Below, in pieces: positions 1 through 10,843 of a stretch of 64,000 bases of DNA. The stretch's first letter is position 1. Each line of letters opens with the position of its first letter. Both the position numbers and the translations under genes were made by a program. The notes under the pieces were generated by a model. It made no database searches. It was not told the DNA's origin and saw only the letters and a list, made by a program, of their open reading frames with translations. The stretch is from Anthoceros angustus (Eukaryota > Streptophyta > Anthocerotopsida > Anthocerotales > Anthocerotaceae): assembly GCA_010909165.1 (NCBI GenBank), contig MU008161.1, positions 1,302,001 through 1,366,000 of the forward strand, read 5' to 3'.

Positions 1-13
1 CAGCGTCTACTTC

Positions 14-379
14 TTGGCCGCTCGAGAATCACAGGATTATGGTGAACCATTCTGCTATATTGATGAGAAATTGCCCCTTTCCGTGGCGGTGTGGGTCTAC
101 CATTTGGACATAGGCGTTCTGTCTCTTAAGTTGGATTGGGTATTTGAGAACGATGAAATTGCGATGTTCTGGAGGTCAATGCAGCTCCGTGTGACCAAAG
201 GTGGCGCTGTTAGCTTCATCTTCTTAGGTTTTCCAAGGTACGCAAGTACCGGTGACTTGAGTCTCTACAAGCTCGGCCCCCTAGACCCCTCACGGAATTG
301 CTTCTGGGATGTTAAGAAGCAGATTGAGCTTGATGGTCGTTGGGTTTTGCGGAATCGTGGTCGTGCTTGCTTGGATTGA
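14..379 (+). other. Unrecognised open reading frame at window edge
   Basis: The frame is open for about 121 codons from a TTG at the window edge to a TGA. It may be the 3' part of an exon whose beginning lies outside the window. The translation is not low-complexity and is rich in Trp, Leu and Phe (for example 'FWRSMQL', 'CFWDVKKQIEL'), but I recognise no family and see no catalytic motif. It lies 300 bp upstream of a RING-finger exon on the same strand and could belong to the same decayed gene, though nothing proves this. Chance is possible. Confidence 0.2.
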
Positions 380-682
380 GGCTGAGTGGCGTGAAGTGAG
401 TGACTGATAGTGGGTTTTTGTGGTTTTTTTTTGTGTTTAGCAGATTGGCGATGGTGGGTTTCCTCTTGAGCCTGAGGAGGTAGAGAAGGTGCAAGAGAGG
501 TTGATCTCTGGCTGGCAGGACAGATGTGGAGGACTGTTCACGTGACATTCCTTTTGCAGTGGTGAGAGCAGCTGGACGGTGCTGTGGTTTGCTGTGAGGG
601 GATCTGATGAATGATGGGAGCTGCAAGGGGATAACATGTACAGGTTATGGGTCACAAGGGGTGACGGCAACCTGGAGTTAGA

Positions 683-900
683 ATCCTACACCTTCCTGAG
701 TGTCCTGTATGCTGGGACTTACTCTCAGAAGAAAAGAACGTTCCTTTGGTGCTCCACTGTGGCCACACATTATGTAGAGGCTGCACGGAGCAGCTGGTTA
801 TGACAGGCTCCAGCCCGGGGAAGAAGGCCTTGCAGTGCTCTGAATGCCGGTTGTGGTCTTTGTGGTCTGGCAACCTACCTAAGACCTCATGCTTCTTCGC
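683..900 (+). pseudogene. RING-HC (C3HC4) zinc finger exon, probably a gene fragment
   Basis: Reading + in the frame of the TGT at 701, the sequence gives 'PECPVCWDLLSEEKNVP', then 'LHCGHTLCRGCTEQL', then 'LQCSECRLW'. This is a complete cross-brace set of zinc ligands: Cys-x2-Cys, Cys-x-His-x2-Cys-x2-Cys, and Cys-x2-Cys. RING-HC domains of this kind are E2-binding modules of ubiquitin ligases. After the last Cys pair the frame continues with 'SGNLPKTS', as in plant RING-HC proteins, and then becomes unconvincing before a stop at 1072. No start codon, upstream exon or downstream domain can be assigned. I read it as an isolated exon or pseudogene piece. A functional short gene with unseen introns is less likely. 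Confidence 0.5.
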
Positions 901-1199
901 GCTCTCAGCTGTGCTGTGCCAGCAGAGGCTGAGCACCCTTCGCATGGCTCTGCACGGAAGGACATGGAGACTGCATGACCATGCAGACATTGGCAGTGGC
1001 AGTGACTCGGGGACCATGAAGACATGGCTTTCCGGCATCCTATTAGAGAGGTATGGACAGTTGCAAGGCTGATAAAGACTCTCATATTGTTCTTCTGCCT
1101 CTGTGATTCATGCACATGTTACTGGTGGTGGACAGCTATGCTTGGGGGCATCGTGTTACCATGCCATAGCACACCATCAACCATTCCCCATCTCTACCA

Positions 1200-2240
1200 C
1201 TTGTGAGAGAACGTAGATTTTTTTAGTTTCCTTGGTCTGTGGCCTGCTTCTTGTAGGCAGCTACTCGTCGTGCCCTTAAAAGAGGGTCATGATGCTGTTT
1301 GCGAAAGCTGTCTTCTGTAGTTGCCATAGTTTTTGAAGAAACAAAATAAAGGGTAAAGAAAGGCTTCACGTTTTCTTGCACGAAGAGGCTCGCGATACTT
1401 GTATTCGTGGCGCCCACTGTCAGCTACGGTCCTTTTTGGCCCCTCTTTGACGTTCAAATTTCTGGTATTTGATACCAATCTAGCCTTCTTCCCGGTGTGA
1501 GTTGAACTGAGAAGTAAGAACAAGTAATTCTTAGGCTGCACTGGAGATGTTAAGCTAAGCCGTTAAGCTCTGTCCGTAGATGAAACTTTCATGAGTGACG
1601 AGTGTTGTAGCCTCCTCTTCGTAATTTCAAATGGGTCGAATGGTTTTGGTTCGATACCTATTATATTGGATACTCGCAACAGGTTATGTTGCTCGATGAA
1701 AAGCAACAATCGCAATGGGTCCATTTCTCTCAGTGTGAGAGTGACTCTTTTAAAGATGGTCCATAAAAGGACTTTGATGATAAAAGCAGGTGTTCCATTA
1801 TAAGGTGATTCCATCTTCAATTGAAAGATAAGATCGACTTCATCAAAGGACTTTCTTTCATGACAAGTGGAGAACTTCCAATATGGAAGAGACATACAAA
1901 GGCAAGATGAAGGACTACGAATGTGATATATTAAAATATATTTTAATTTGATTTTTTAGAATATTTTACCACTTGTTGTTCCTATTGATTATTGATTAAC
2001 AATCACTAGGAAGATCAAACATAATATATTTCTAAAAATTTATATAATATTTATATCTATATATTAATTATAATATACAAATATAAATATTTTCTTAAAT
2101 TGATTGTACACTTATTTCTTTTGAAGCAATCAAATTCAATTACAAGAGAATCTCAAAATACATTCTCCCTTGATGAGGGACATACTAGACCTAAGTTCAT
2201 GAGAATTCCGTGGCTAAACTACTCCCATTTGATTGCTACG
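1200..2240. other. AT-rich non-coding DNA
   Basis: No convincing ORF is present. The stretch from 1900 to 2170 is very AT-rich, with short A/T runs. I see nothing that identifies a transposon or an RNA gene. Confidence 0.5.
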
Positions 2241-2242
2241 GG

Positions 2243-2290
2243 GATGGGGTGTCACTCATCTCCATCCCCGTAGATGAGTGACACCCCATC
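2243..2290. repeat. Perfect 19-bp inverted repeat (hairpin)
   Basis: The left arm (2243-2261) and right arm (2272-2290) are exact reverse complements over 19 bases, separated by a 10-base loop. A further copy of the 'ctacgggga' motif follows at about 2299. It could fold as a strong stem and may be the end of a small inverted-repeat element. No element body could be defined. Confidence 0.7.
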
Positions 2291-2344
2291 TCACTCATCT
2301 ACGGGGATGAGTGAGGAACATCTTCTATTTGTGGTGAAGCTCTT

Positions 2345-2640
2345 CGTGCCCTATGCCCCAAGATTGTTTAGGGGCTCCTCTTCGTCCCCCATGCCCCAAG
2401 ATTGTTTACGGGCTCCCGGACAGGCTCTCCGATGTATGGCCCATTGCATGCCCCATGCCCCAAGATTGTTTAGAGGATCCTCTTTGTGCCCCATGCCCAA
2501 AGATTGTTTAGGGGCTCCCGGACAGGCTCTCTCATGTATGCCCCGCAATGGGGCTTGGTTGTAAGGTCCGTTCCCGGGAGAGGCTCTCTGATGTATGTCC
2601 CGCAATGGGCCTTGGTTGTAAGGTCCATTCGCGGCTCCTA
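2345..2640. repeat. Tandem repeats based on a 'catgccccaagattgttta' motif
   Basis: Four close copies of a motif of about 19-20 bases occur between 2350 and 2510, alternating with 'ggctcccggacaggctctc'. A second pair of about 60 bp each ('cgcaatgggcttggttgtaagg') follows between 2536 and 2630. The ORF across this stretch is repetitive (a PMPQDCL-like motif recurs) and is best seen as a by-product of the repeat. Confidence 0.6.
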
Positions 2641-3090
2641 GGTGGTATATCTCCGCTGTTGTAAGGCCCTTCAGGGCTCTCTAAATCAAGTGGAATATAA
2701 ATACTTGAAAATTATATCAAAAATAAAATATAAAAATATATTAAATATAAAAATCTTTATAATATATATTACATTCATTTTTATTCTTACGATTAAATAT
2801 GAAAGATACTTTACTTTACTTTACTTTTGGAAGTTATTACATCATTGATATGTACATTTACTTTCATTTGATTAAATATGATCATTGATCATTTATAATG
2901 ATCATTAATATATACATATATGTATAGTGTGGTGTACAATTCTTTAGATGTTTGGCATAGGTAAGCATGAGTGGAGGCTTTAGCATTGCCCATGGTGATC
3001 AAGGCGCATGTGCAGGTGCACCTGGTCTTAGGATGGGTTAGTTGTACTTTTTTTAATTCTCTTATAAGCTCCAAAAAGGAACACTAAAAC

Positions 3091-3210
3091 TAAAGTGTAC
3101 TTCTTATTTGACCTTGCCCAACACTACGCCATGAGTGAATCGGCTAAAAATAAAGTGCACTTCTTACTTGACCTTGCCCAAGACTATGCCATGAGTGAAT
3201 CGACTGTAAA
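3091..3210. repeat. 60-bp tandem duplication
   Basis: Positions 3091-3150 and 3151-3210 are two head-to-tail copies of one 60-bp unit with a few substitutions. A smaller 22-23 bp repeat ('acaactttaacctta') occurs three times at 3340-3400, and a 19-bp duplication lies at 3637-3672. The rest of 2640-4020 is AT-rich DNA in which I see no gene. Confidence 0.65.
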
Positions 3211-4079
3211 TGAACCTCTTTTCTTTGCGTATCAGGTATGGCACACTCACCACAATCTTCTTCTTCCCCTTATGCTCATCACAAGCTTCCATATCCATCA
3301 ACCACAACTCGTACTTGATATATGTTACAAGAGTTGCATAACTTTAACTTTAGAACTTGCACAACTTTAACCTTAGAACTTGCACAACTTTAACCCCAGA
3401 ACCCCCAAGACTGTTGAATTGAGACTTTTGGGTAGATTTTCAAGCAATATATTTATTTTTAGAAATATTTTGGACATATTTTTGAGTATTTTTGATCCGC
3501 ATGTAAATTTGCATATGATGATATTTTAAAATATTTAAAAGTGTAAAAAAATTAAACAAAACCTTATTAAACCATTGAAACTTATAAGTTTCTTCTTTAT
3601 TTTTCTTGGAGTTTATGACAACAATTGATCAGCTTTCAATAGGTTTCTTTTGCTTTCAATAGGTTTCTTTTGCCAATCTTTTACGGGAGTCTAAACTAAG
3701 CATAAAGACATATCCATAAAAGGTTTTCCTCCAAGCTTGTATTTTTTGTCAAAAGTTCACAATATTGATATCACGGAGACCTTGGGGTCTTCCAGCACAT
3801 TGTCCTAGGATAGATGGAGCTACCCCATCTTTGGGTATGAATGAATATTAACCCTAGAAGGACCAGCCTGATTTGGGCTTTTCCAAAATTTCATGATTTC
3901 TGATCATTTGGAGATTATTTATTTGATTAAAATCTATAAAAGAAATACAATAGAATTTACTTATATAAATGTATCTTGGAGTTATAGATCAATTTATGAA
4001 AGGAGTAACAAAGCTGGCTTGAGTGCTTTGCAAGAAAACTCCATGTAGAGGCATGTTTAGAAGAGCAGCTTACTAAGAG

Positions 4080-4529
4080 CATGTTAAGCATGCAGCCCTA
4101 GGAAGTGTGTGGTAGTAAATAATAGCTTAAAGCTTAAGTAAGTAGTTACTAAGATTGTAGCTAGGGCTTGAGTATAAAACGAGACCTAGCCCTGGGCTAA
4201 AGACAATTCAGCCAAAGATCCTCAAAAGCCTTGAGAGCACTTGTTGCTTGGCCGTGAGCACCTAAGGGAGGCCGTGAAGGAGCTTTGTGGAGGAGGTCAA
4301 GTGAAGGGAGAACTAAGCTCCTAGCTTAGGCAAAGATGGGGAGTTCTCTCTAGCCCTCCATCTGTATGTTCTTGTTGACTCGTGGTTTGAGAATAAAGAG
4401 CCGCAAGGGTGTCTCACGAGTCCTCCTAGAAGAGGAGGCGGCTACTTGGAGGCCTAGTCTATGGTGTTGATTTATTACTGGTTTTGCTTCTAAGCTGCGT
4501 GGTTTTCCCCACTAAGAGGGTGTTACTTG
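4080..4529 (+). mobile_element. 5' LTR-like region of a Ty3/gypsy element (limits approximate)
   Basis: This stretch lies directly upstream of a tRNA-iMet primer-binding site. It has the parts of an LTR: a TATA box ('tataaaa', 4173-4179), a transcribed R-like segment, and a polyadenylation signal ('aataaa', 4392-4397). The 3' limit must be within a few bases of 4529. The 5' limit is guessed from a TG at 4082. I could not find a matching 3' LTR in the window, so exact ends and target duplication cannot be fixed. Gag and pol of the same element follow on the same strand. Confidence 0.5.
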
Positions 4530-4541
4530 TGGTATCAGAGC
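4530..4541 (+). promoter_or_regulatory. Primer-binding site complementary to initiator tRNA-Met
   Basis: The 12-base string 'tggtatcagagc' is the usual minus-strand primer site of plant LTR retrotransposons. It pairs with the 3' end of initiator tRNA-Met, including the CCA-adjacent bases. Its position between the LTR-like region and gag confirms the orientation of the element. Confidence 0.8.
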
Positions 4542-4559
4542 ATAGGTTGAGGCATCCTT

Positions 4560-5642
4560 AACTAGTACGCTAGTGGAGATGGCAGATCCTGCTGAGCCAA
4601 GTAGAGTGGAAAGGGTACGCCGCCGGAAGGATAAGGCCCCGCTATCAAGCCTGGAAGACAAGCAGTCCGCAAGTTGTGAGAACAGCGGAGGAAGGAACTT
4701 CGGAGCAGAGGACCGCACCATAGAGGACCAGCTCAAAAGATCATGAGGAGACTTGATGCCATGGATCGAGATTAAAGGCGGTGGCTCGTTGAAGAAGAGC
4801 CGAAGAAGTGGAGCTGAGCTCGAGAGCAAGGCCAAAAGTCTAAGAAGTTGAGGCCGAGTACAGCCCCAAAGACTTACAAAGGCGGCGTGGCGTAGAAAAT
4901 CAGTTCTTGGTTTTCTCTTTGGGCGTACCTCGAATCATGCAGTGCCGCAAGATGAGTACAAGCACGCCACGAATTTCTTAGAGGATTATGCTCTTACTTG
5001 GTGGAGGACTTACGTTGAGAGCGTAAGGCAAGGCAATCGCAGAGCCACAATCTTCACATGGGGACTTCAAGCAAGCGGCGCAACTCGCTTTCCAACCCGC
5101 TAATGCGAGTTTGGCGCGAAGGATGCTCGACAATGTCAAGCATACTGGAACTTTGCGGGAGTATGTGAGTGAGTTTAGCTCTATTGTCTTGCAATGTCCA
5201 GAGATGCATGAGCAGGACAAACTCCACAAGTTTATCACTGGCCTTAAGAGATGGGCTCAAAATAGGATAGCTTTGACTAATCCTCAAACACTGCAAGAGG
5301 CCATGGCAGCAGCAGATGCCATACCGGATATGTTTATTCAAGAGGCACCGGTATCAAGAGGAAGATATCCTAGGTCTCAGGGTAGATCTAGAGGGAGAGG
5401 ACGAGCTACCACCACTGTGAATAGTGGAACCAATGAGACTACTGGCAGAGGCCGAGCTAGAGGAGATAATGGGTCGTGAAGACGCACAAAGGCCTAGCTT
5501 AGGTGTGTGCTACAGTTGCGGAGAACAGGGACACTTTGCTAGGAATTGTCTGCATGTTCGAACTCCCAACTTGAATTTGGTTGCCGCCAATCCACCTGTT
5601 CCAAGAGCCAGGATCCAAGAACTTCCTGAGGAGCCCAGGTGA
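4560..5642 (+). pseudogene. Ty3/gypsy gag, frameshifted, with CCHC zinc knuckle
   Basis: The gag (capsid/nucleocapsid) region is in several frames. The clearest piece (5111-5479) reads 'LREYVSEFSSIVLQCPEM' and 'GLKRWAQNRIAL', typical of the capsid domain of plant gypsy elements, and ends in an Arg/Gly-rich nucleocapsid tail. The next frame holds the knuckle 'CYSCGEQGHFARNC' (about 5508-5549), which has the CX2CX4HX4C spacing. Frame changes near 5480 and stops before 5111 show it is not translatable as it stands. In an active element it would package RNA into virus-like particles. Confidence 0.75.
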
Positions 5643-5660
5643 CGCCGAGGGCCACATGTT

Positions 5661-8080
5661 GTGAAGACATATGGTGAGTCATCTAGTGTCAAGGATGACA
5701 CTATTTTGAGGAAATGTGGAGACCTCATGTACATATGTGGGAAGATGAGTGACTTAGATGTAGAGTTATTGTTGGATTCTGCAACCACCCACAATTTTAT
5801 AACTCTTAGTAAGGCAAGAGAGCTTGGTCTTGAATGGACTGAAACTTCCACGCCATATGGAATCAAGCAAGCTAAAGGGACTGCAATTTTGCATGCATGG
5901 AGTAAAGCCAAGTTGAAGCATGGCAAGGAAATGTGAGTTTCACAGTCGTCGAGATGGACGACCATGATATCATCTTAGGCCTGGAGTGGATGAGATCCAA
6001 TGAAGTATACATGGATGTTAAGTCACGCACTATTGAGATATCCAAGAAGCACAAGGTAAAGCACAGGGTACTATCAGATGAGGATTGCTAAGGGGCATGA
6101 GTACAAAAGAGCATGTAAAACAAGGTATGGATCTTTTGAGTTTCTTGTCATGTCATTTGGACTTACTAATGCACCTGCCACATTTCACACTCTTATGAAT
6201 ACCATATTCATAGATTTGGTAGACAAGTTTGTTGTAATCTATCTGGATGACATTTTGATCTATAGTCATACCTTGGAGGAACATGTTGAGCACTTGAGGA
6301 AGGTGCTACAGAGACTAAGAGAGAATTCTTTGTTCTTGGCAATTAAGAAGTGTGATTTCGTGAGCAGATTCCATTTTAGGTTTTACTGCCTCACGAGAGC
6401 ATCAGGATAAAGTTAAAGCCATTCAAGATTGGCAGCCCCCTCGGAACATTCATGAGGTACGGAGCTTCATGGGTTTGGCTTCTAAGTCTATATTCATATG
6501 TTTGCTAAGATAAATTTCATAATCACCACTTGAAGACATCAAAAGCTTGGAAGTGGGATGCTGATTGTCAAGCAGCCTTTGAATACTTGAAAGAGAAGTT
6601 AAGTACTACTCCGGTGTTGGGAATGTATGACCCCAAGAAAGATGTAGAAGTGTATTGTGATGCCTTAGACATGGCTATAGGTGGAGTTTTGATGCAGGAC
6701 CAAAAGCCATTAGCTTTTGAATCAAGGAAGTTGGATCCTTATGAGATGAAGTATCCCACCTATGAGAAGGAAATGACTGTTGTCATCCACTGTCTAAAGG
6801 CTTGGAGACACTATCTCTTGGGTAGGTCTTTTGTGCTGTATACTGATAATATCAGTACAACATACTTGTCAAGGACTGAAGGCAATGGCAACTGTGATTG
6901 AGCCTGTGGATACTCACAAAGAGATTAAGGAAGCTTATGTGCAAGATCCTGAAGTGTAGGACTGGATGAATGGGGTGGCAGAGAAAGGAAGCAAGTTTAA
7001 ACTCAGAGATGATTTGTTGATATACAAACAGAAGAGAGTTGTGATTCCTGGCTCTGTAGGCTTGAAGATGAAGTTACTTGCTGAATGTCATGATGTGCCA
7101 AGTGCTGGTCACCGTGGAGGTGATTCAACTTATAAGAAGTTGAAGAAGCTGTTTTACTGGCGAGGAATGTATCAGGATACATTAGACTATGTCAAGGCAT
7201 GTGCTGTTTGTCAACAGCATAAGGTGGAGCAGGCTAAACCAAGAGGTTTGTTACAACCCCTACCTATTTCAAGAGGGCCATGGAAAAGTATTTTCATGGA
7301 CTTCGTCATGTCTTTGCCTCCCAATAATGGTTATATAGCTATCATGACAGTGGTGGATAGGTTCACCAGGCAAGCGCACTTCATCCCCACCAAGTGCACG
7401 AGGCAGCCAACTTGTTCAAGAAGTATGTACAAGTATCATGGCTTGCGTGCGATTAATGGTGATAGAGATCCAAGACTCAGGAGAATTCTAGCAACACTTG
7501 ATGAGAAGTTTGAATGTGCAGTTATGCATGAGTATTGCATACCATCCGGATCGATGGGTTACGGCGAGTCAACGAATCCAAGAAGAATACTTGAGTCACA
7601 ATGTGCAGATTGATCAGAGAGATTGGCCTGATCATCTTGATGATGTGGAGTTTTGTTACAATAACCAGTAGCTCCAGGATATGGTCCCTTTGAGATGAGT
7701 GGAAACTCGGTGGGATGTAGTATCCATGCTAACGCTAAAGTTTTGATACTACTTGGAGATCCGCCAATTCGTTGGCGATTGAAGGCTAGGCATGAGGTTG
7801 CCAAAGATATTAAAATCAAGCACGTCGAAGAGTTGGCTTCAATGTTGGGGATAAGGTTTGGGTGAAATTGAAGCATTTCACACTGCCCCAGGGTTTGTCT
7901 CTAAAGTTGAGGCCGAAGTATGGAGGTCCTTATGTTGTCATGAAGCGCATTGGAGAAGTGGCTTATAAGTTGGACTTGCCTGACTGGATTTTTGCACACA
8001 ATGTGTTTCATGTATCAATGCTGAAGTCATTCATGCCAGGCAAAGAGAAAGAGGACATGGACAAGAAGAAGTATAGTGAT
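5661..8080 (+). pseudogene. Ty3/gypsy pol remnant: protease, RT, RNase H, integrase
   Basis: The order is protease, RT, RNase H, integrase, as in Ty3/gypsy. Protease (5661-5936) keeps 'LLLDSATTHNF', with DSA in place of the usual DSG. RT (6078-6410) keeps the catalytic 'YLDD' but lacks its N-terminal fingers, because the sequence jumps from protease straight to 'MRIAKGHEYKRACKTRYG'. RNase H (6530-6901) shows 'EVYCDALDMAIGGVL'. Integrase has an HHCC zinc-binding part ('AGHRGGDSTYKKL' then 'CAVCQQ', about 7100-7215), a core beginning 'IFMDFVMSLPPNNGY', and a C-terminal barrel (7862-8060). Stops and frameshifts separate the pieces. The deletion in RT is shown by comparison with the antisense copy at 16.6-17.5 kb. 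Confidence 0.85.
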
Positions 8081-8094
8081 ACTGTACTTCTTCC

Positions 8095-8340
8095 TTCTAT
8101 CCATTATCGCTGTACTTCTTCCTGTCCATGTCCTCTTTCTCTTTGCCTGGCACAAATGGCTCCAGCATTGATACATGAAACACATTGTGTGCAAAAATCC
8201 AGTCAGGCAAGTCCAACTTATAAGCCACTTCTCCAATGCGCTTCAGGACAACATAAGGACCTCTATACTGCCTCAACTTTAGAGGCAAAGGTGAAATGCT
8301 CAATTTCACCCAAACCTTATCCCCAACATTGAAGCCAACT
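8095..8340 (-). mobile_element. Inverted copy of the integrase C-terminal region
   Basis: On the minus strand this encodes the integrase C-terminal barrel again ('RGPYVVLKRIGEVAYKLDL', 'FAHNVFHVSML'). It is the reverse complement of about 7835-8075, with a short non-matching spacer near 8080-8130. The two form a tail-to-tail fold-back. The same fold-back is seen again at about 9500-9890. Confidence 0.8.
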
Positions 8341-8356
8341 CTTCCGACGTGCGAGC

Positions 8357-9712
8357 CTATGGCTATAGGTGGAGTTTTGATGCGGGACCAAAAGCCATTA
8401 GCTTTTGAATCAAGGAAGTTGGATCCTTATGAGATGAAGTATCCCACCTATGAGAAGGAAATGATCATCCAATCCATCTAAAGGCTTGGAGACACTATCT
8501 CTTGGGTAGGTCTTTTTGTCTGTATCGATAATATCGACAACATACTTGTCAAGGGTGAAGGCAATGGCAAGCGTGATTGAGCCTGTGGATACTCACAAAG
8601 AGATTAAGGAAGCTTATGTGCAAGATCCAAGAAGTGGATGAATGGGGTGGCGAGAGAAGGAAGCAAGTTTAAACTCGAGATGATTTGTTGATATACAAAG
8701 CGAGAGAGTTGTGATTCACGGCTCTCAGAGGGAAGATGAAGTTACTTCTGAATGTCATGATGTGCCAAGTGCTGGTCACCGTGGAGGTGATTCAACTTAT
8801 AAGAAGTTGAAGAAGAAATCTTGGCGAGGAATGTATCAGGATACATTAGACTATGTCAAGGCATGTGCTGTTTGTCAACAGGATAAGGTGGAGCAGGCTA
8901 AACCAAGAGGTTTGTTACAACCCCTACCTATTTCAAGAGGGCCATGGAAAAGTATTTTCATGGACTTCATCATCTTTGCCTCCCAATAATGGTTATATAG
9001 CTATCATGGCATGGTGGATAGGTTCACCGGGCAAGCGCTTCATCCCACCAGCGGTGTGCCGAGGCGTGCTTGTTATGCAAGTATCATGGCTTGCAGTCAC
9101 CAGTTGTGGTGATAGAGATCCAAGACTCAGGAGAATTCTAGCAACACTTGATGAGAAGTTTTGAATGTGCGATTATGCATGAGTATTGCATACCATCCGG
9201 ATCGATGGGTTACGGCGAGTCAACCGAATCCAAGAAGAATACTTGAGTCACAATGCGATTGATCGAGAGATTGGGCTAATCATCTTGATGATGGGTTTGT
9301 TACAATAACACATAGCTCCAGGATATGGTCCCTTTGAGATGAGTGGAAACTGGCGGATGTAGTATCCATAGCGCTAAAGTTTTGATACTACCACTTTGGA
9401 GATCCACGGCGTTGAGCTTGAAGGCTAGGCATGAGGTTGCCAAAGATATTAAAATCAAGCACGTCGAAGAGTTGGCTTCAATGTTGGGGATAAGGTTTGG
9501 GTGAAATTGAAGCATTTCACTTTGGTTTGTCTCTAAAGTTGAGGCATGGAGGTCCTTATGTTGTCATGAGCGCATTGGAAGTGGCTTATAAGTTGGACTT
9601 ACTGGATTTTTGCACACAATGTGTTTCATGTATCAATCTTGAAGTCATTCATGCCGAGGCAAAGAGAAAGAGGACATGGACAAGAAGAAGTATAGTGATA
9701 CTTCTTCCTTCT
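8357..9712 (+). mobile_element. Second, noisier sense copy of RNase H-integrase
   Basis: This is a direct repeat of about 6670-8090. It runs from the RNase H stretch 'MAIGGVLMRDQKPLAFESRK' (8357) through the integrase zinc-binding part and core (8711-9164) to the C-terminal barrel (9500-9700). Many small indels break the frame. They cluster at positions where the first copy has CAG or CTG, so the second copy looks like a corrupted version of the first and not like an independently evolved element. Confidence 0.8.
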
Positions 9713-10439
9713 ATCCATTATCGTTGTGCTTCTTCTCCATGTCCTCTCTTTTGCTCGTGGCTCGCATTGATATGGCTCCGGTAAAAATCCAATCGGTAAG
9801 TCCAACTTATAAGCCACTTCTTCAGCATAAGGACCTCTATACTGCCTCAACTTTAGAGAAACTCGGGCAATGTGCTCAATTTCACCAAAGGCTTACCCGG
9901 CTCAGCACATCTTTTGGCAACCTCATGCCCAACCTTCAAATCAACATGGCGATCTCCGGATTAGTTTCAAAACTTTAGCTTAGCATAAAATAATACATCC
10001 ATACCGAGTTTCCACTTATCTCAAAGGGACTATATCCTGTGAGCTATGTATTGTGTTATTGTAACAAAACTCCGCATCATCAAGATAATCGCCCAATCTC
10101 TCCTGATCAATCGCATTGTGCCTCAAGTATTCTTCTGATTCGTTGACACGCTAACCCATCAAGATCGATGGTATGCAATACATGCCTCGCCAGCGTCAAC
10201 TGCATCAAATGTTGCTGACTCCGTGAGTCTTGATCTCTATCACTCATTAATTGCACGGCAAGCCATGATACTTGTACACAAACTTTGAACAAGTTGGCCG
10301 CCTGCACAGGATGAAGTGCGCTGCGTGAACCTATCCACCACTGTCATGATAGCTATATAACCATTATTGGGAGGCAAAGGCATGACGAAGTCCATGAAAA
10401 TACTTTTCCATGCCATGTCTAAGGCATCACAATACACTT
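9712..10439 (-). mobile_element. Antisense integrase fragment, flank of the methylase module
   Basis: On the minus strand, from high to low coordinates, a residual RNase H piece ('MYCDALDMA', 10437 downward) is joined directly to the integrase core ('WKSIFMDFVMPLPPNNGY'). The C-terminal barrel follows down to 9712. The joint shows an internal deletion between RNase H and integrase, with 'catgg' shared at the break. The other half of this antisense element (RT) lies at 16505-17520, so the 6 kb in between is an insertion. Confidence 0.75.
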
Positions 10440-10843
10440 AACACCATAATATTTGAAGCGGCTGAATATACAAACCCTCTTATGCAAATCAGAAACCCGC
10501 ATGTTCAAATCTTGACAGTACCTATACTGCATGTTTAGGCATGATGTGATTCTAAGGGGGTGGGTGTTATTTCATCACAATGCAATTTCAACGCATTCAT
10601 TCGAGAAATACGCCTCTAGTTATGATGGTTGGCAGTGGGAACTAGGCGTTTTGGACGTAGGTCGTTAAAGTCTTTCGAAGATGAAGGGCGCAGGCATGCC
10701 GGGGCCATATGTTCAGCAACACGATTCACATAGCAGTTTCAACACATGGAACAACAAAACTGGACCCATCAGGTAACTAACGCCAAACAAGGTCGGACTC
10801 TGTAATCGAGCACGCTATCCATGACTACTTCCACGTTCTTTAG

